A DNA stretch of 64,000 nt from Maribacter zhoushanensis (GTDB lineage: Bacteria > Bacteroidota > Bacteroidia > Flavobacteriales > Flavobacteriaceae). The notes under the pieces were generated by a model. The model made no database searches. It had not been told where the DNA came from and worked only from the letters and a program-made list of their open reading frames with translations. Numbering within the stretch: the stretch's first letter is position 1; each line of letters begins with the position of its first letter. Below are positions 16,733-25,489 of this stretch, one piece after another. Both the position numbers and the translations under genes were made by a program. The DNA is taken from contig NZ_JARKMR010000001.1 in the NCBI RefSeq assembly GCF_029350975.1, forward strand, positions 1,240,001 to 1,304,000, in the 5' to 3' direction.

Positions 16733-17263
16733 CTATAAAATTCTTCTTAACAAGTACATTGGTTTTTCCTCTTCTATCACATTTTTGAAGGGTACTTGAG
16801 TATTGGCCACTATTATAAATGAATTTGATTGGTAAAAGGGTAGTGCCAGCCCTTTCTGCATAGATTCTAAAAAGATTACTTTTTTAGAGTGTTCATTAGC
16901 TATTTTCTCAACGAACCGTAAGCTTTTTGTACCAATACCTTTTCCTGAAAATTCATTAAGAATATAGATTTTGTCAAGATATAAGGCATCAAATTTGCTA
17001 TATTCTTGTACTTGTTTGTGTAAAGTGATTTTTAACAAACCAACATATACAGAATCGATCTTTATTAGATATAGAGCTGTATTATGGTCTTTTTCTTCAT
17101 CTAATAATATCTTTCTCGTAAAACTATTTTCTATATAGGTGCTTGTGTCACCATTGGGCCAAAGATGAGTATAATGTTGATTATATGCTTTTGTACCTAT
17201 TTCAATGTATTTATTGTAAAGTTCTGGTTTCAGTAGATCAAACTGAATATCGGGCTTCATCAT
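16733..17263 (-). CDS. GNAT family N-acetyltransferase
   Basis: A 176-aa acetyl-CoA-dependent transferase. The acetyl-CoA-binding motif is LDKIYILNEFSGKGIGTKSL (Q/RxxGxG/A form, GKGIGT), and the C-terminal FYQSNSFIIV matches the usual GF-containing end. The acceptor substrate is not predictable. It converges on the DinB-family gene with 5 bases between stops and lies 17 bases downstream of the thioredoxin-like gene on the same strand, so both may share a transcript. Confidence 0.85.
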   Translation of the reverse strand: MMKPDIQFDLLKPELYNKYIEIGTKAYNQHYTHLWPNGDTSTYIENSFTRKILLDEEKDHNTALYLIKIDSVYVGLLKITLHKQVQEYSKFDALYLDKIYILNEFSGKGIGTKSLRFVEKIANEHSKKVIFLESMQKGLALPFYQSNSFIIVANTQVPFKNVIEEEKPMYLLRRIL

Positions 17264-17280
17264 TAATTATATGACTGTTA

Positions 17281-17844
17281 TTAGTTACTAGATTTCCATT
17301 TAATATTACAACCAATACTAGGTTTTTGATCAGGGTCTATTTCTTCACCTTTTAAAAGGTTCTCAATGGCATTTCTTAGGTCTTTGCCGATTAAAGGTAA
17401 GCCATTACCCGGTCTAGAATCATCTAGCTGACCACGATACACTAATTTTAAATCTCCATCAAAAAGGAAAAAGTCTGGTGTACAAGCAGCATCGTATTTT
17501 TTTGCAATAGATTGGTCTTCGTCATATAGATATGGAAAGGTGTAATTTTCAGCTTTGGCTTTTATCCTCATATAATGTGGTCCATCTTCTGGGTAGTTTT
17601 CAACATCATTGCTTGAAATAGCGATAAAGTGAATTCCCTTCTTCTGATATTCAATGGCCATTTTGGTAATTTCCGGATTTACGTGAATTACAAAAGGGCA
17701 ATGGTTACAGATAAACATGATTACCGTTCCTTTATGACCGTTTAAAGAGTGCAAATTCATGGTTTTTTTACTTACAGTATCTAGTAGACTAAATTCTGGA
17801 GCTACCGTGCCCAACGCTAACATTTTGCTTTCTGTTCTTGCCAT
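17281..17844 (-). CDS. Thioredoxin-like/peroxiredoxin-like protein
   Basis: A 187-aa cytoplasmic protein of the AhpC/TSA-redoxin superfamily. The active-site region is MFICNHCPFVIH, with a CNHC motif, followed by AISSNDVENYPEDGP and AACTPDFFLFD (cis-proline loop TP). The C-terminus IGCNIKWK carries another conserved cysteine. This subfamily is common in Bacteroidota and its partner is not defined. No signal peptide is seen. Confidence 0.88.
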   Translation of the reverse strand: MARTESKMLALGTVAPEFSLLDTVSKKTMNLHSLNGHKGTVIMFICNHCPFVIHVNPEITKMAIEYQKKGIHFIAISSNDVENYPEDGPHYMRIKAKAENYTFPYLYDEDQSIAKKYDAACTPDFFLFDGDLKLVYRGQLDDSRPGNGLPLIGKDLRNAIENLLKGEEIDPDQKPSIGCNIKWKSSN

Positions 17845-17934
17845 ATCAACTAATAATTTATGGTACTAAGTTAAGGATTATATTAAGCTTGTTTTTTCTT
17901 TAGGGTATTCAAGAACCTCTAAATTATTTCAAAA

Positions 17935-18237
17935 ATGGAAAATTCATATATTTCTTTATCCAATGCAATTAAAGCATTGCAAGATGAGGGTTACACTGAA
18001 GATTTTAACTTGTGCGATGCCGGTGTAGAAAATAAAAGCAAAAAAAGTATTCATTCTGCTACAGAATTAGAAGTGGTGAAATTTTATCGCTTTGAAGGTA
18101 TGAGCAACCCAGATGACAATACCATATTATATGTTATTGAAACTAGTACTGGTGAAAAGGGTCTATTGGTAGACGCGTATGGAATGTATGCAGGTAATGT
18201 ACCAAAAGATATGATAGAAAAGCTTAAATTGAGCTAA
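17935..18237 (+). CDS. Conserved small protein of unknown function
   Basis: A 100-aa soluble protein. Homologues I recall are often labelled phosphoribosylpyrophosphate synthetase, but at this length it cannot be that enzyme, so the label should not be used. Visible features are a helical N-terminus (SLSNAIKALQDEGYTEDF) and an alpha/beta part (EVVKFYRFEGMSNPDD, LYVIET, GLLVDAYGMYAG). Its last base overlaps the ATG of csaA (TAATG), so the two are coupled. Confidence 0.75.
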   Translation: MENSYISLSNAIKALQDEGYTEDFNLCDAGVENKSKKSIHSATELEVVKFYRFEGMSNPDDNTILYVIETSTGEKGLLVDAYGMYAGNVPKDMIEKLKLS

Positions 18238-18575
18238 TGAAAGATACGATTACTCGGCAAGATTTCAGTAAGATTGATATGAGAGTGGGTACAATCATAG
18301 ATGTGCTTGATTTTCCAGAGGCTAGAAATCCATCTTATAAGTTACATGTTGATTTTGGTGATGAAATTGGAATTAAAAAAACATCTGCCCAAATAACAGA
18401 AAAGTATAAGAAAGAAAAGCTGATCGGACTTCAAATAACGGCCGTCGTCAATTTCCCTAAAAAACAAATTGCCAATTTTATGAGTGAATGTCTTATCTTG
18501 GGAGCTGTAGAAAACAGTTCAGTGGTACTACTTCAGCCACAAATGAAAGTGCCAAACGGATTAAAAATTTCCTAA
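18237..18575 (+). CDS. csaA: CsaA-like tRNA-binding domain protein
   Basis: A 112-aa stand-alone tRNA-binding (OB-fold) protein. It shows the family sequence DFSKIDMRVGTIIDV, then HVDFGDEIGIKKTSAQIT and the C-terminal CLILGAVE and QMKVPNGLKIS. CsaA is described as a chaperone-like factor and structural homologue of the anticodon-type tRNA-binding domain of MetRS. It overlaps the upstream 100-aa gene by one base and is followed after 4 bases by the BASS transporter, so three or four genes form an operon. Confidence 0.92.
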   Translation: MKDTITRQDFSKIDMRVGTIIDVLDFPEARNPSYKLHVDFGDEIGIKKTSAQITEKYKKEKLIGLQITAVVNFPKKQIANFMSECLILGAVENSSVVLLQPQMKVPNGLKIS

Positions 18576-18579
18576 ATTT

Positions 18580-19500
18580 TTGACAGATAATATTTTAGAT
18601 ACTATTCATATTAATTTTGATTCGGGTTCACTTTGGATTATGAACCTTGTTTTAAGTTTGGTTATGTTTGGGGTGGCTCTAGAGATTTCAGTAGCAGATT
18701 TTAAACCTCTATGGCAAAAACCCAAAGCATTGTTGCTAGGTTTAACAAGTCAATTTGTTTTACTGCCAGCGTTAACCTTTTTATTGGTTCTTGTAATTGA
18801 GCCTTTACCAAGTATAGCATTAGGTATGTTCATGGTTGCAGCCTGCCCAGGTGGAAATATTTCTAACTTTATTCCTTATTTATCTAATGCTAATACTGCG
18901 CTGTCTGTAAGTCTTACTGCTATTGCTACTATGTTAGCTGTTGTTATGACACCTTTGAATTTTCATTTTTGGTCAACGTTATATGAGCCTAGTGCTGGTC
19001 TAATTCAAGATATTTCAATATCACCATTAGAGATGATCAAACTGGTATTTTTATTGTTGGGTCTACCTTTATTATTAGGTATGTACGTAAATTATAAAAA
19101 GCCAAAATTGGCATTTAAAATTGCAAAGAAACTAAAGATAGTTTCTTTGGTCTTTTTTATTTGTTTGGTGTTTATAGCATTGTATAATAACCGTGTCATT
19201 TTTATAGATTATGTACTATATGTTTTTTGGATTGTATTACTTCATAACCTAATAGCATTTTCTACAGGATACAGTCTTGGGCGATTGTTTAATGTTCCAA
19301 AAGATAGTCTGCGCTCCATAACCATTGAAACGGGAATTCAAAATTCTGGTTTAGGTCTATTATTAATATTTACTTTTTTTGACGGATTAGGGGGTATGGC
19401 ACTTCTTGCTGCGTTTTGGGGTATTTGGCACATAATATCGGGTTTAATTTTGGCTGCTTTTTGGAATAGAAAATTGGTCACTAAAGAGACCATAGTATGA
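18580..19500 (+). CDS. Bile acid:sodium symporter (BASS) family transporter
   Basis: An inner-membrane transporter of about 306 aa with nine or ten membrane segments between 20 and 300. Family marks are MVAACPGGNISNFI (sodium-site region) and IETGIQNSGLGLLL. Members carry organic anions with sodium; the substrate here is unknown. The start is read as TTG at 18580 because it keeps the short N-terminal helix and follows csaA by 4 bases; the next ATG in frame is at 18640. The stop overlaps the acyltransferase start (ATGA). Confidence 0.88.
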   Translation: MTDNILDTIHINFDSGSLWIMNLVLSLVMFGVALEISVADFKPLWQKPKALLLGLTSQFVLLPALTFLLVLVIEPLPSIALGMFMVAACPGGNISNFIPYLSNANTALSVSLTAIATMLAVVMTPLNFHFWSTLYEPSAGLIQDISISPLEMIKLVFLLLGLPLLLGMYVNYKKPKLAFKIAKKLKIVSLVFFICLVFIALYNNRVIFIDYVLYVFWIVLLHNLIAFSTGYSLGRLFNVPKDSLRSITIETGIQNSGLGLLLIFTFFDGLGGMALLAAFWGIWHIISGLILAAFWNRKLVTKETIV

Positions 19501-20549
19501 GTGGTATTTTGTACTCCTTAGTTAAGATTTTGATGAAAACCGGTCTATATGGTTATCATAAAAAAATAGTTGGTTCTGGGTTAGAGCATATTCCTAAAGA
19601 CAAGCCGGTAATGTTCTTGCCTAACCACCAAAGTGCATTGATTGATGTATTGCTAATTGCAACGGACTGTAATAGAAAGCCCTATTTTCTTACTCGATCA
19701 GATGTTTTTAAAGGTAAATTCCTAAAACGTGTATTCTCATATTTTCAAATGCTACCAATTTATAGAATGCGTGATGGTAGAGATACATTAGCTAATAACG
19801 ACGCCATTTTTAATTCATGTGCCGAAATTTTAAGTAAGGGCAATGCCTTACTCTTATTTCCTGAGGCAAACCATAATCTTAGACGATCAGTAAGACCATT
19901 GAGCAAGGGCTTTACAAGAATTTTATTTAGAAGTTTTGAATTGTATCCAGAATTAGACATTCTTTTAATACCTGTTGGCTTCAATTATAAGCATGCAGCA
20001 CATTTTCCAGATGAAGTTGCAATTCATTATGGTACTCCCATTTCAGCAAAAAGATTGTATGACTCAAATGACTTGAATAAGTCAAGTAATGCTATTAAGG
20101 AGGTTATATCTGAGCGCTTAAAGAAATTAACTGTTCACATTCCCAATGATGAGAAGTATGATAAGATTGTAAATCGATTATCCGCTGAAAATGTAGATTT
20201 ATTAAATCCTACTTCAACTAATGAGAGGATTCAATCGTATTTTGGTCAAGATTTACAATTATCTGATAATAAATTACCTAAAGAACAAAAAACAAGCATA
20301 TTCAGGTTTCTGTTTACTGTTTTAAATTTTCCTATTGTTTTAATATGGAGAACATGGTTGAAGCCAAAAGTGCCTGAAGACGAATTTATGGGTACTTTTA
20401 GATTTGTATTTGCGATAGTATCTTATCCTATTTATATAACTTTACTATTTGCTATTTTGTCATTCAGTTTTTCCGTCTACATAGCATTCTTAATACTTGG
20501 TATATTGACATTGGTGAATTTTGGGTTGGTAAAGTATGGTTTGCGGTAG
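19497..20549 (+). CDS. PlsC-like acyltransferase with C-terminal membrane helices
   Basis: A lysophospholipid or glycerol-3-phosphate acyltransferase of 350 aa. The catalytic HxxxxD motif is LPNHQSALID, the second block is FPEANHNLRRSVRPLSKGF, and IPVGFNY follows. A region after 230 ends in two or three hydrophobic segments (about 275-345), which would hold the enzyme in the membrane. Overlap with the BASS transporter gene marks it as the last gene of the operon; a strong bidirectional terminator follows. The acyl donor and acceptor are not known. Confidence 0.88.
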   Translation: MSGILYSLVKILMKTGLYGYHKKIVGSGLEHIPKDKPVMFLPNHQSALIDVLLIATDCNRKPYFLTRSDVFKGKFLKRVFSYFQMLPIYRMRDGRDTLANNDAIFNSCAEILSKGNALLLFPEANHNLRRSVRPLSKGFTRILFRSFELYPELDILLIPVGFNYKHAAHFPDEVAIHYGTPISAKRLYDSNDLNKSSNAIKEVISERLKKLTVHIPNDEKYDKIVNRLSAENVDLLNPTSTNERIQSYFGQDLQLSDNKLPKEQKTSIFRFLFTVLNFPIVLIWRTWLKPKVPEDEFMGTFRFVFAIVSYPIYITLLFAILSFSFSVYIAFLILGILTLVNFGLVKYGLR

Positions 20550-20570
20550 TTGATTATCTACAAAATAAAA

Positions 20571-20599
20571 ACGGTCCTTTAAAAAGGACCGTTAATTTT
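20571..20599. terminator. Bidirectional terminator (acyltransferase / DUF3276)
   Basis: A perfect 10-bp stem, ACGGTCCTTT (20571-20580) and AAAGGACCGT (20583-20592), has T-rich sequence on the plus side (to 20599) and A-rich sequence before it. It can end both convergent genes. Confidence 0.9.
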
Positions 20600-20617
20600 T
20601 TAAAAAAAGTTTAGCGC

Positions 20618-21007
20618 TTAGATATCTTCAAAACTAACATCTGTAAAGCTAGATGTACTAGTAGTTGTATTTTCTACAGGTATTTCAGCTTCAGCTACAA
20701 CTTCTTCTTTCTTAAAATCTTTTTGATGTCTTTCAGAAATTACTTCAGAACCTTTTTCGTTGATAATGAAATCCATCATTTCTTCAACATTTTCTTTGAA
20801 GGCATCAAAGTCTTCTTTGTATAAATAAATTTTATGCTTCTTATAATGGAATGAACCATCGTCATGCGTGAATTTCTTACTTTCTGTAATCGTTAAATAA
20901 TAGTCCCCAGCTTTTGTACTTCTTACATCGAAAAAGTACGTTCTTCTACCTGCGCGTAAAACTTTGGAGTGAATTTCTTCCTGATCTGATAAATCTCTTT
21001 CGCTCAT
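20618..21007 (-). CDS. DUF3276 / PUR-alpha-like nucleic-acid-binding protein
   Basis: A 129-aa protein of the bacterial PUR family. The core (about 10-85) carries the aromatic/basic beta-strand pattern KVLRAGRRTYFFDVRSTK, DYYLTITESKK and HKIYLYKEDFDAF. The C-terminal 45 residues are acidic and threonine/serine-rich, probably disordered. The spirochaete homologue BpuR binds DNA and RNA; the role in Bacteroidota is open. A promoter-like pair (TTG, 20 bases, CATTTTTG read on the minus strand, 21035-21065) overlaps the end of the upstream ABC gene. Confidence 0.9.
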   Translation of the reverse strand: MSERDLSDQEEIHSKVLRAGRRTYFFDVRSTKAGDYYLTITESKKFTHDDGSFHYKKHKIYLYKEDFDAFKENVEEMMDFIINEKGSEVISERHQKDFKKEEVVAEAEIPVENTTTSTSSFTDVSFEDI

Positions 21008-21072
21008 TTCTAATGTTTAGTGTCGTTATACTATCAAAAATGGAAAAAAAAACACTATCCTACAACAATTTT

Positions 21073-22824
21073 TTAACTTTCTTTCTCTGAGAGCTGTTTG
21101 TGATAGAGGTCTTTATAGTAGCCTTCTCGCGTATTTAACTCATCATGTGTACCTTGCTGAATAAGTCTTCCGTCATCTAGAACAAGAATTTTATCAGCAT
21201 TTTTAGCAGACGAAACTCTATGACTTACAATTAATGTAGTTTTATTCTGAGAGGCTTTTTTAAGATTATTCAATATTTCTTCTTCAGTTTCTGTATCAAC
21301 CGCAGAAAGACAATCATCAAATAAATAAATTTGTGGTTTTTTGATTAATGCTCTAGCTATAGAAACACGCTGCTTCTGTCCGCCACTTAATGTAATACCC
21401 CTTTCTCCTAAAATTGTATCGTATTTTTTAGAGAAGCCCATGATGTTTTCATGAACTACGGCATCTTTGGCAATGTCAATGATTTCTTCATCGGTAGCAT
21501 CTTCTTTTCCAAATTTTATGTTATTCTTAATGCTGTCAGAAAATAGAAAAGCATCTTGTGGTACGGCACCAATAGATTCTCTTAAACTGGTTAAGTCTAT
21601 ATGTTTAATTGGTTCGTCATCAATTAATATCTCTCCTGATGTAGTATCGTACAGTCGTGCTACCAAATCTAGAATAGTCGATTTTCCTGATCCGGTTTTT
21701 CCGATAATCGCTGTTGTCTCACCTTCGTTTATAGTAAACGATAAATGTTTTAAGGCGTTGATGTTGGTGTCTTGGTAGGTGAAATCAACATCTTTAAATT
21801 CAATTTTGCCTTTTACCTTATGTTCATGAGTGGGTGTATTTTTAATTTCTGACTCTTGATTTAGAAATTCATTGATACGCCGTTGACTGGCGGCAGCTCT
21901 TTGAACTATAGATGTAAGCCATCCTACTATGGCAACTGGCCAGGTCAACATATTCACATATAATATAAACTCCGCAATAAGACCAACTTCAATTTCACCG
22001 GCTAAATATTGTTTCCCTCCAATATATATGACCAAAATATTACTGATACCTATTAATAGAATCATTAATGGAAAAAACCAAGCATTTACTTTTGCAAGAC
22101 TTACACTTTTCTCTTTTCCTTCATTGGCAAGCTTTACCAAATCGTCATTAGTCTGTGGTTCTAAAGCATAGGCTTTAATGACCGAAACACCTGAAAATAT
22201 TTCTTGTGTAAATGTAGATAGTGAAGATAAGTATTGTTGTACGATCGTACTTCTCTTATGTATAACCTTACTTATTTGATATATTAACACCGATAAAAAA
22301 GGTAAGGGTAATAAGGTGTAAGCTGCAAGTGTTGGGGCTTTAATGAACATTAATGGTATTAAACAGGCAAATAATGTCAATGTCTGCATACCGTACATAA
22401 TTGCCGGACCGGCATACATACGAACCTCGTTAACGTCTTCACTTATTCTATTCATTAAATCTCCGGTTCTATTTTTCTTATAGAAATTGAGACTTAGTTT
22501 TTGATAGTGGTCAAATATTTCATTTTTAAGATCGTATTCTATATATCTAGAAATATTGATTATAAGTTGACGCATTAAAAAAGTAAAGAAACCAGATAAT
22601 ATAGCGGCCCCTACAATAATGAGTATATACTCCATCAACAGTTCTTGTGCCGTTGATTTTTCAATTTCCGCATTTATATATTGCTCTACTACAGTTATAG
22701 AATTATTAACGTAAGACGGCATAATCAGTTGAAACAACCTTGCAACTATGGTTATAATAATCCCGAAAAAAAGCTTAAGCCAGTATTTTTTAAAATATTT
22801 ATTTAGATGCTTAAGTTCTTTCAT
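21073..22824 (-). CDS. ABC exporter, fused membrane and ATPase domains
   Basis: A half-transporter of 583 aa: six membrane segments (about 15-310) and an ATPase domain (about 335-575). Walker A is IGKTGSGKST, the signature is LSGGQKQRVSIARAL, and the H-loop is IVSHRVSSA. Walker B reads YLFDDCLSAVD, so the catalytic glutamate is an aspartate, as in the degenerate half of heterodimeric exporters such as BmrC/YheI types. A partner half is not adjacent. The cargo is unknown (lipid or drug). A perfect -7 element lies about 40 bases upstream. Confidence 0.92.
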   Translation of the reverse strand: MKELKHLNKYFKKYWLKLFFGIIITIVARLFQLIMPSYVNNSITVVEQYINAEIEKSTAQELLMEYILIIVGAAILSGFFTFLMRQLIINISRYIEYDLKNEIFDHYQKLSLNFYKKNRTGDLMNRISEDVNEVRMYAGPAIMYGMQTLTLFACLIPLMFIKAPTLAAYTLLPLPFLSVLIYQISKVIHKRSTIVQQYLSSLSTFTQEIFSGVSVIKAYALEPQTNDDLVKLANEGKEKSVSLAKVNAWFFPLMILLIGISNILVIYIGGKQYLAGEIEVGLIAEFILYVNMLTWPVAIVGWLTSIVQRAAASQRRINEFLNQESEIKNTPTHEHKVKGKIEFKDVDFTYQDTNINALKHLSFTINEGETTAIIGKTGSGKSTILDLVARLYDTTSGEILIDDEPIKHIDLTSLRESIGAVPQDAFLFSDSIKNNIKFGKEDATDEEIIDIAKDAVVHENIMGFSKKYDTILGERGITLSGGQKQRVSIARALIKKPQIYLFDDCLSAVDTETEEEILNNLKKASQNKTTLIVSHRVSSAKNADKILVLDDGRLIQQGTHDELNTREGYYKDLYHKQLSEKES

Positions 22825-22861
22825 AAGTAGTAGAAAAGCTAATAGTGTAAATTTCTGTGGG

Positions 22862-22869
22862 CAAAGATA
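22862..22869 (-). promoter_or_regulatory. Candidate -7 element of the ABC exporter gene
   Basis: Read on the minus strand this is TATCTTTG, an exact -7 consensus, 38 bases before the ATG at 22824. A matching -33 TTG is not clear. Confidence 0.5.
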
Positions 22870-22924
22870 GTTTTTTGACCTAAAACGATATGTTATAAAT
22901 AAGCTAAGATAAATACGATTGCTA

Positions 22925-22955
22925 TTGTGACCCTTTAAATAGATACTTACCTTTG
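22925..22955 (+). promoter_or_regulatory. nusB promoter
   Basis: TTG at 22925-22927, a 20-base spacer and TACCTTTG at 22948-22955 fit the Bacteroidota consensus. The leader is then about 80 bases and holds a small imperfect hairpin (22991-23009, CCTaGGG and CCCaAGG arms). Confidence 0.75.
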
Positions 22956-23041
22956 CGCCTTTATTTACTCAATAATCGAGATTTAATGCTCCTAGGGCTT
23001 GTCCCAAGGTTATTTACTAATAATTAAATAAGTTCTTTCAA

Positions 23042-23989
23042 ATGCTTACAAGAAGGCACATTAGGGTTAAGGTAATGCAGAGTATTTACGCTCTAATTCA
23101 GTCTAAGGACAATTCGTTACAGAAACAAGAGAAGTTTTTAAAGGTAAGTATAGAGAATACCTACACGTTGTACCTATTATGGTTAAGTCTTTTTGTAGAG
23201 TTACAAAAAAGAGCTGCGGACCAAATTTCGTTATCCGCAAATAAATACATTAGCGATAAGAAGACGGCCTTTCCAAATCCTAATAAGTTTATTCAAAACA
23301 GATTGTTATTACAAATTGTTGAGAATAAAACCTTAGAAGAAGAGCTTACCCATAGAAAATTGGATAATTGGTATTTGAATGAGGAGTATGTAAAGCTGAT
23401 CTACAAAGAGATTTTAGAGAGCGATGCCTACCAAGAATACATGTCTACACCTGATAGTGACTATGCTGCAGATAAAGAATTGGTGATGACCTTGTTCAAG
23501 AACATCATTGCACCTAATGAAAAAATCTACGATTACTTTGAAGATGATAAATTAACGTGGGTAGATGATATTCCTATTGTAAATACCTTTGTCTTAAAGC
23601 ATTTTAAGAAAGCAAAGTTAACCCACCCAGAGTCTTACTTTTTACCTAGTTTATTGAAAGATGATGAGGATATGACATATGCTATGCAATTGTTGTCAAG
23701 GACCTTATTAAAGAACGATGCCTTGGAAAAGGAGATTGAAGGTAAAACTCCAAATTGGGATAAAGACCGTATTGCAGGTATTGATAGTATACTTTTGAAA
23801 ATGGCTATTTGTGAGCTTTTACATTTTCCTTCTATACCAGAAAGGGTTACTATAAACGAATACTTAGAAATTGCTAAGGAATATTCTACACCAAAAAGTA
23901 GCATTTTTATAAACGGAATTCTTGATAAGCTTACTAAAGAATACAAGTCAGAAGGAAAGCTTAACAAAATGGGAAGAGGTCTATTATAA
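23042..23989 (+). CDS. nusB: Transcription antitermination factor NusB (long Bacteroidota form)
   Basis: NusB binds boxA RNA with NusE/S10 and supports rRNA transcription. The N-terminus MLTRRHIRVKVMQSIYAL is the family start, and the C-terminal core AGIDSILLKMAICELLHFPSIPERVTINEYLEIAKEY (split here by position about 236-272) is the conserved NusB fold. The protein is 315 aa against about 140 in E. coli. Residues about 40-220 are an insertion or extended helical region usual for this phylum. It heads a run with DUF1573 and yajC. Confidence 0.93.
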   Translation: MLTRRHIRVKVMQSIYALIQSKDNSLQKQEKFLKVSIENTYTLYLLWLSLFVELQKRAADQISLSANKYISDKKTAFPNPNKFIQNRLLLQIVENKTLEEELTHRKLDNWYLNEEYVKLIYKEILESDAYQEYMSTPDSDYAADKELVMTLFKNIIAPNEKIYDYFEDDKLTWVDDIPIVNTFVLKHFKKAKLTHPESYFLPSLLKDDEDMTYAMQLLSRTLLKNDALEKEIEGKTPNWDKDRIAGIDSILLKMAICELLHFPSIPERVTINEYLEIAKEYSTPKSSIFINGILDKLTKEYKSEGKLNKMGRGLL

Positions 23990-24032
23990 AAATATTTTAT
24001 AATTTTACAATTAATTGATAAATCTAAATAGT

Positions 24033-24503
24033 ATGAAAAAAATAGTTCTAATCGTTGGTCTAGTATCAATGGTAGCTTTTACTTCTTGTAAAGACAACGC
24101 ATCAAGTAAGATTAAAACTGATAATGTAGCTGAAGCTGCTGTAAGAGATGAGGCTGCAAAAGCAGTACCTGTAATGTCTTTTGAGAAAGCAGAACATGAT
24201 TTTGGTACAATTGAGCAAGGTACTCCACAAGAGACCGTATTTACGTTTACCAATACTGGTAATGCTCCATTAATTATTACTGATGCAAAAAGTAGTTGTG
24301 GTTGTACAGTTCCTAATCCTCCAAAGGATCCTATTGCACCAGGGGAAAAAGGTGAGTTGAAAGTGAACTTTAACGGTTCTGGCCAAAACCAGGTTACTAA
24401 AACTATTACGGTTACGGCTAACACTGAAAAAGGATCTGAGCTTTTGAGAATTAAAGCTTTCGTTAACCCAAAAGGAGCAGCTCCATTAGGACCTGTTAAA
24501 TAA
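24033..24503 (+). CDS. DUF1573 lipoprotein
   Basis: An exported lipoprotein of 156 aa. The signal peptide ends in a lipobox AFTSC (lipidated cysteine about residue 20). The DUF1573 domain (about 50-135) shows SFEKAEHDFGTIEQG, FTFTNTGNAPLII and SSCGCTVP, the last being the highly conserved CGC motif. DUF1573 domains have an immunoglobulin-like fold related to ASPM-SPD-2-Hydin domains. Its function is not known. It lies between nusB and yajC on the same strand. The ATG at 24033 is chosen over an upstream TTG at 24015. Confidence 0.9.
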   Translation: MKKIVLIVGLVSMVAFTSCKDNASSKIKTDNVAEAAVRDEAAKAVPVMSFEKAEHDFGTIEQGTPQETVFTFTNTGNAPLIITDAKSSCGCTVPNPPKDPIAPGEKGELKVNFNGSGQNQVTKTITVTANTEKGSELLRIKAFVNPKGAAPLGPVK

Positions 24504-24527
24504 TTATAACTTACAGATATACCAAAA

Positions 24528-24815
24528 ATGGGTGATATAGGGCAGTTTCTTCCGATGATTTTGATTTTTGTGGTCGCATATTTTTTTATGATCAGACCTC
24601 AAATGAAAAGACAAAAGGATGAAAAGAAATTTTCAGCAGAATTAAAACGTGGTGATCGTGTTATTACCAAAAGTGGTCTGCACGGAAAAGTAGTAGATTT
24701 GAATGATAAAGATACTTCTTGTGTATTGGAAACAATGGCAGGAAAGTTGAAGTTTGATAGATCTGCCATATCCATGGAAATGAGCGCTAAGTTAAACGCT
24801 CCGGAGAAAAAGTAA
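24528..24815 (+). CDS. yajC: Preprotein translocase subunit YajC
   Basis: A 95-aa single-pass membrane protein that associates with SecDF and SecYEG. The membrane segment is FLPMILIFVVAYFFMIRPQM (about 7-26), followed by the conserved KRQKDEKKF and a cytoplasmic domain with LKRGDRVITKSGLHGKV. The family end is normal. It ends before a bidirectional terminator. Confidence 0.96.
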   Translation: MGDIGQFLPMILIFVVAYFFMIRPQMKRQKDEKKFSAELKRGDRVITKSGLHGKVVDLNDKDTSCVLETMAGKLKFDRSAISMEMSAKLNAPEKK

Positions 24816-24842
24816 TTTTTTCTTAATTCATATAAAAAAAAT

Positions 24843-24869
24843 ACCGATGGAAACATCGGTGTTTTTTTT
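24843..24869. terminator. Bidirectional terminator (yajC / YdeI-like)
   Basis: The stem ACCGATG (24843-24849) with CATCGGT (24854-24860) has a GAAA tetraloop; T-run 24862-24869 on the plus side and A-run before 24841 on the other. It serves the convergent genes yajC and the YdeI-like gene. Confidence 0.9.
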
Positions 24870-24885
24870 GTTATAACAATCTTAC

Positions 24886-25485
24886 TTATCTACGATAAAT
24901 ATCAAGTAAACCCTTACCTGCCAATATCAACGGAATTATCTTTTCTAGTCTAGATAGTTTTGTTTTTTCTTGCTTAGCGGTTGAAATATATTCAGCGTAA
25001 TCTTTTTGTTTAGAATAGGTCAATTTATGAAAAGCAACATTTATGTCTTCATTGTCTTCTAGTGCAATTGATAGGTGGGCGGGTAATACAATTTTTGTTT
25101 TCGGTTTTTTATCCGTTTTTACTTGCAGCCCGTTCCTTTGATTTTCAATAGCTTCTTTTATATATACTGTAACTAGTTTTTTATCGATTGCTTCAAGTGT
25201 AGAAAATTTCCAATGACGCATTGCCACGGTTTTTCCTTCTTGCGCATTCTCTAGTATTTTTTCAGGGTCGCTCAAAAAGACCCCGTTAAAGAACCAAATT
25301 CCAAAATGGTTTTTGAATTTGTTTATGGCAATGACATTTTTAGTATTAATCATATAGGTAGGAAAACTCCATTTGTAAGTTTCGGTCATGCCACAGTCTA
25401 AAGCAAGCGTTCTTAATATGGCAACTCCATTTTTGAACTGATGGGCTTCATTATAAAACGTATCTATTTTCTCTTGCTTTTCCAT
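24886..25485 (-). CDS. DUF1801/YdeI-like protein
   Basis: A 199-aa protein with an N-terminal DUF1801 domain (about 10-110, with ETYKWSFPTYMI and NKFKNHFGIWFF) and a C-terminal YdeI/OmpD-associated part (about 130-199, with LSRLEKIIPLILAGKGL). The same domain order is common in Bacteroidota. Names such as bacteriocin-protection protein come from E. coli YdeI and are not proof of role. Its start lies 4 bases after the stop of pepT, so the two are probably co-transcribed. Confidence 0.85.
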   Translation of the reverse strand: MEKQEKIDTFYNEAHQFKNGVAILRTLALDCGMTETYKWSFPTYMINTKNVIAINKFKNHFGIWFFNGVFLSDPEKILENAQEGKTVAMRHWKFSTLEAIDKKLVTVYIKEAIENQRNGLQVKTDKKPKTKIVLPAHLSIALEDNEDINVAFHKLTYSKQKDYAEYISTAKQEKTKLSRLEKIIPLILAGKGLLDIYRR

Positions 25486-25489
25486 TGCA

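Noticed and set aside
17935..18237. Phosphoribosylpyrophosphate synthetase
   Set aside because: A 100-aa protein without a PRPP loop cannot be this enzyme; the label seems to have spread by transfer in databases.
22981..23041. Small hairpin in the nusB leader considered as an attenuator or riboswitch
   Set aside because: The stem is only 3+3 pairs with a mismatch, and no terminator or anti-terminator alternative is visible.
23635..24424. Minus-strand frames opposite nusB and the DUF1573 gene
   Set aside because: Both plus-strand genes are well supported by family motifs and the minus frames have no promoter or domain.
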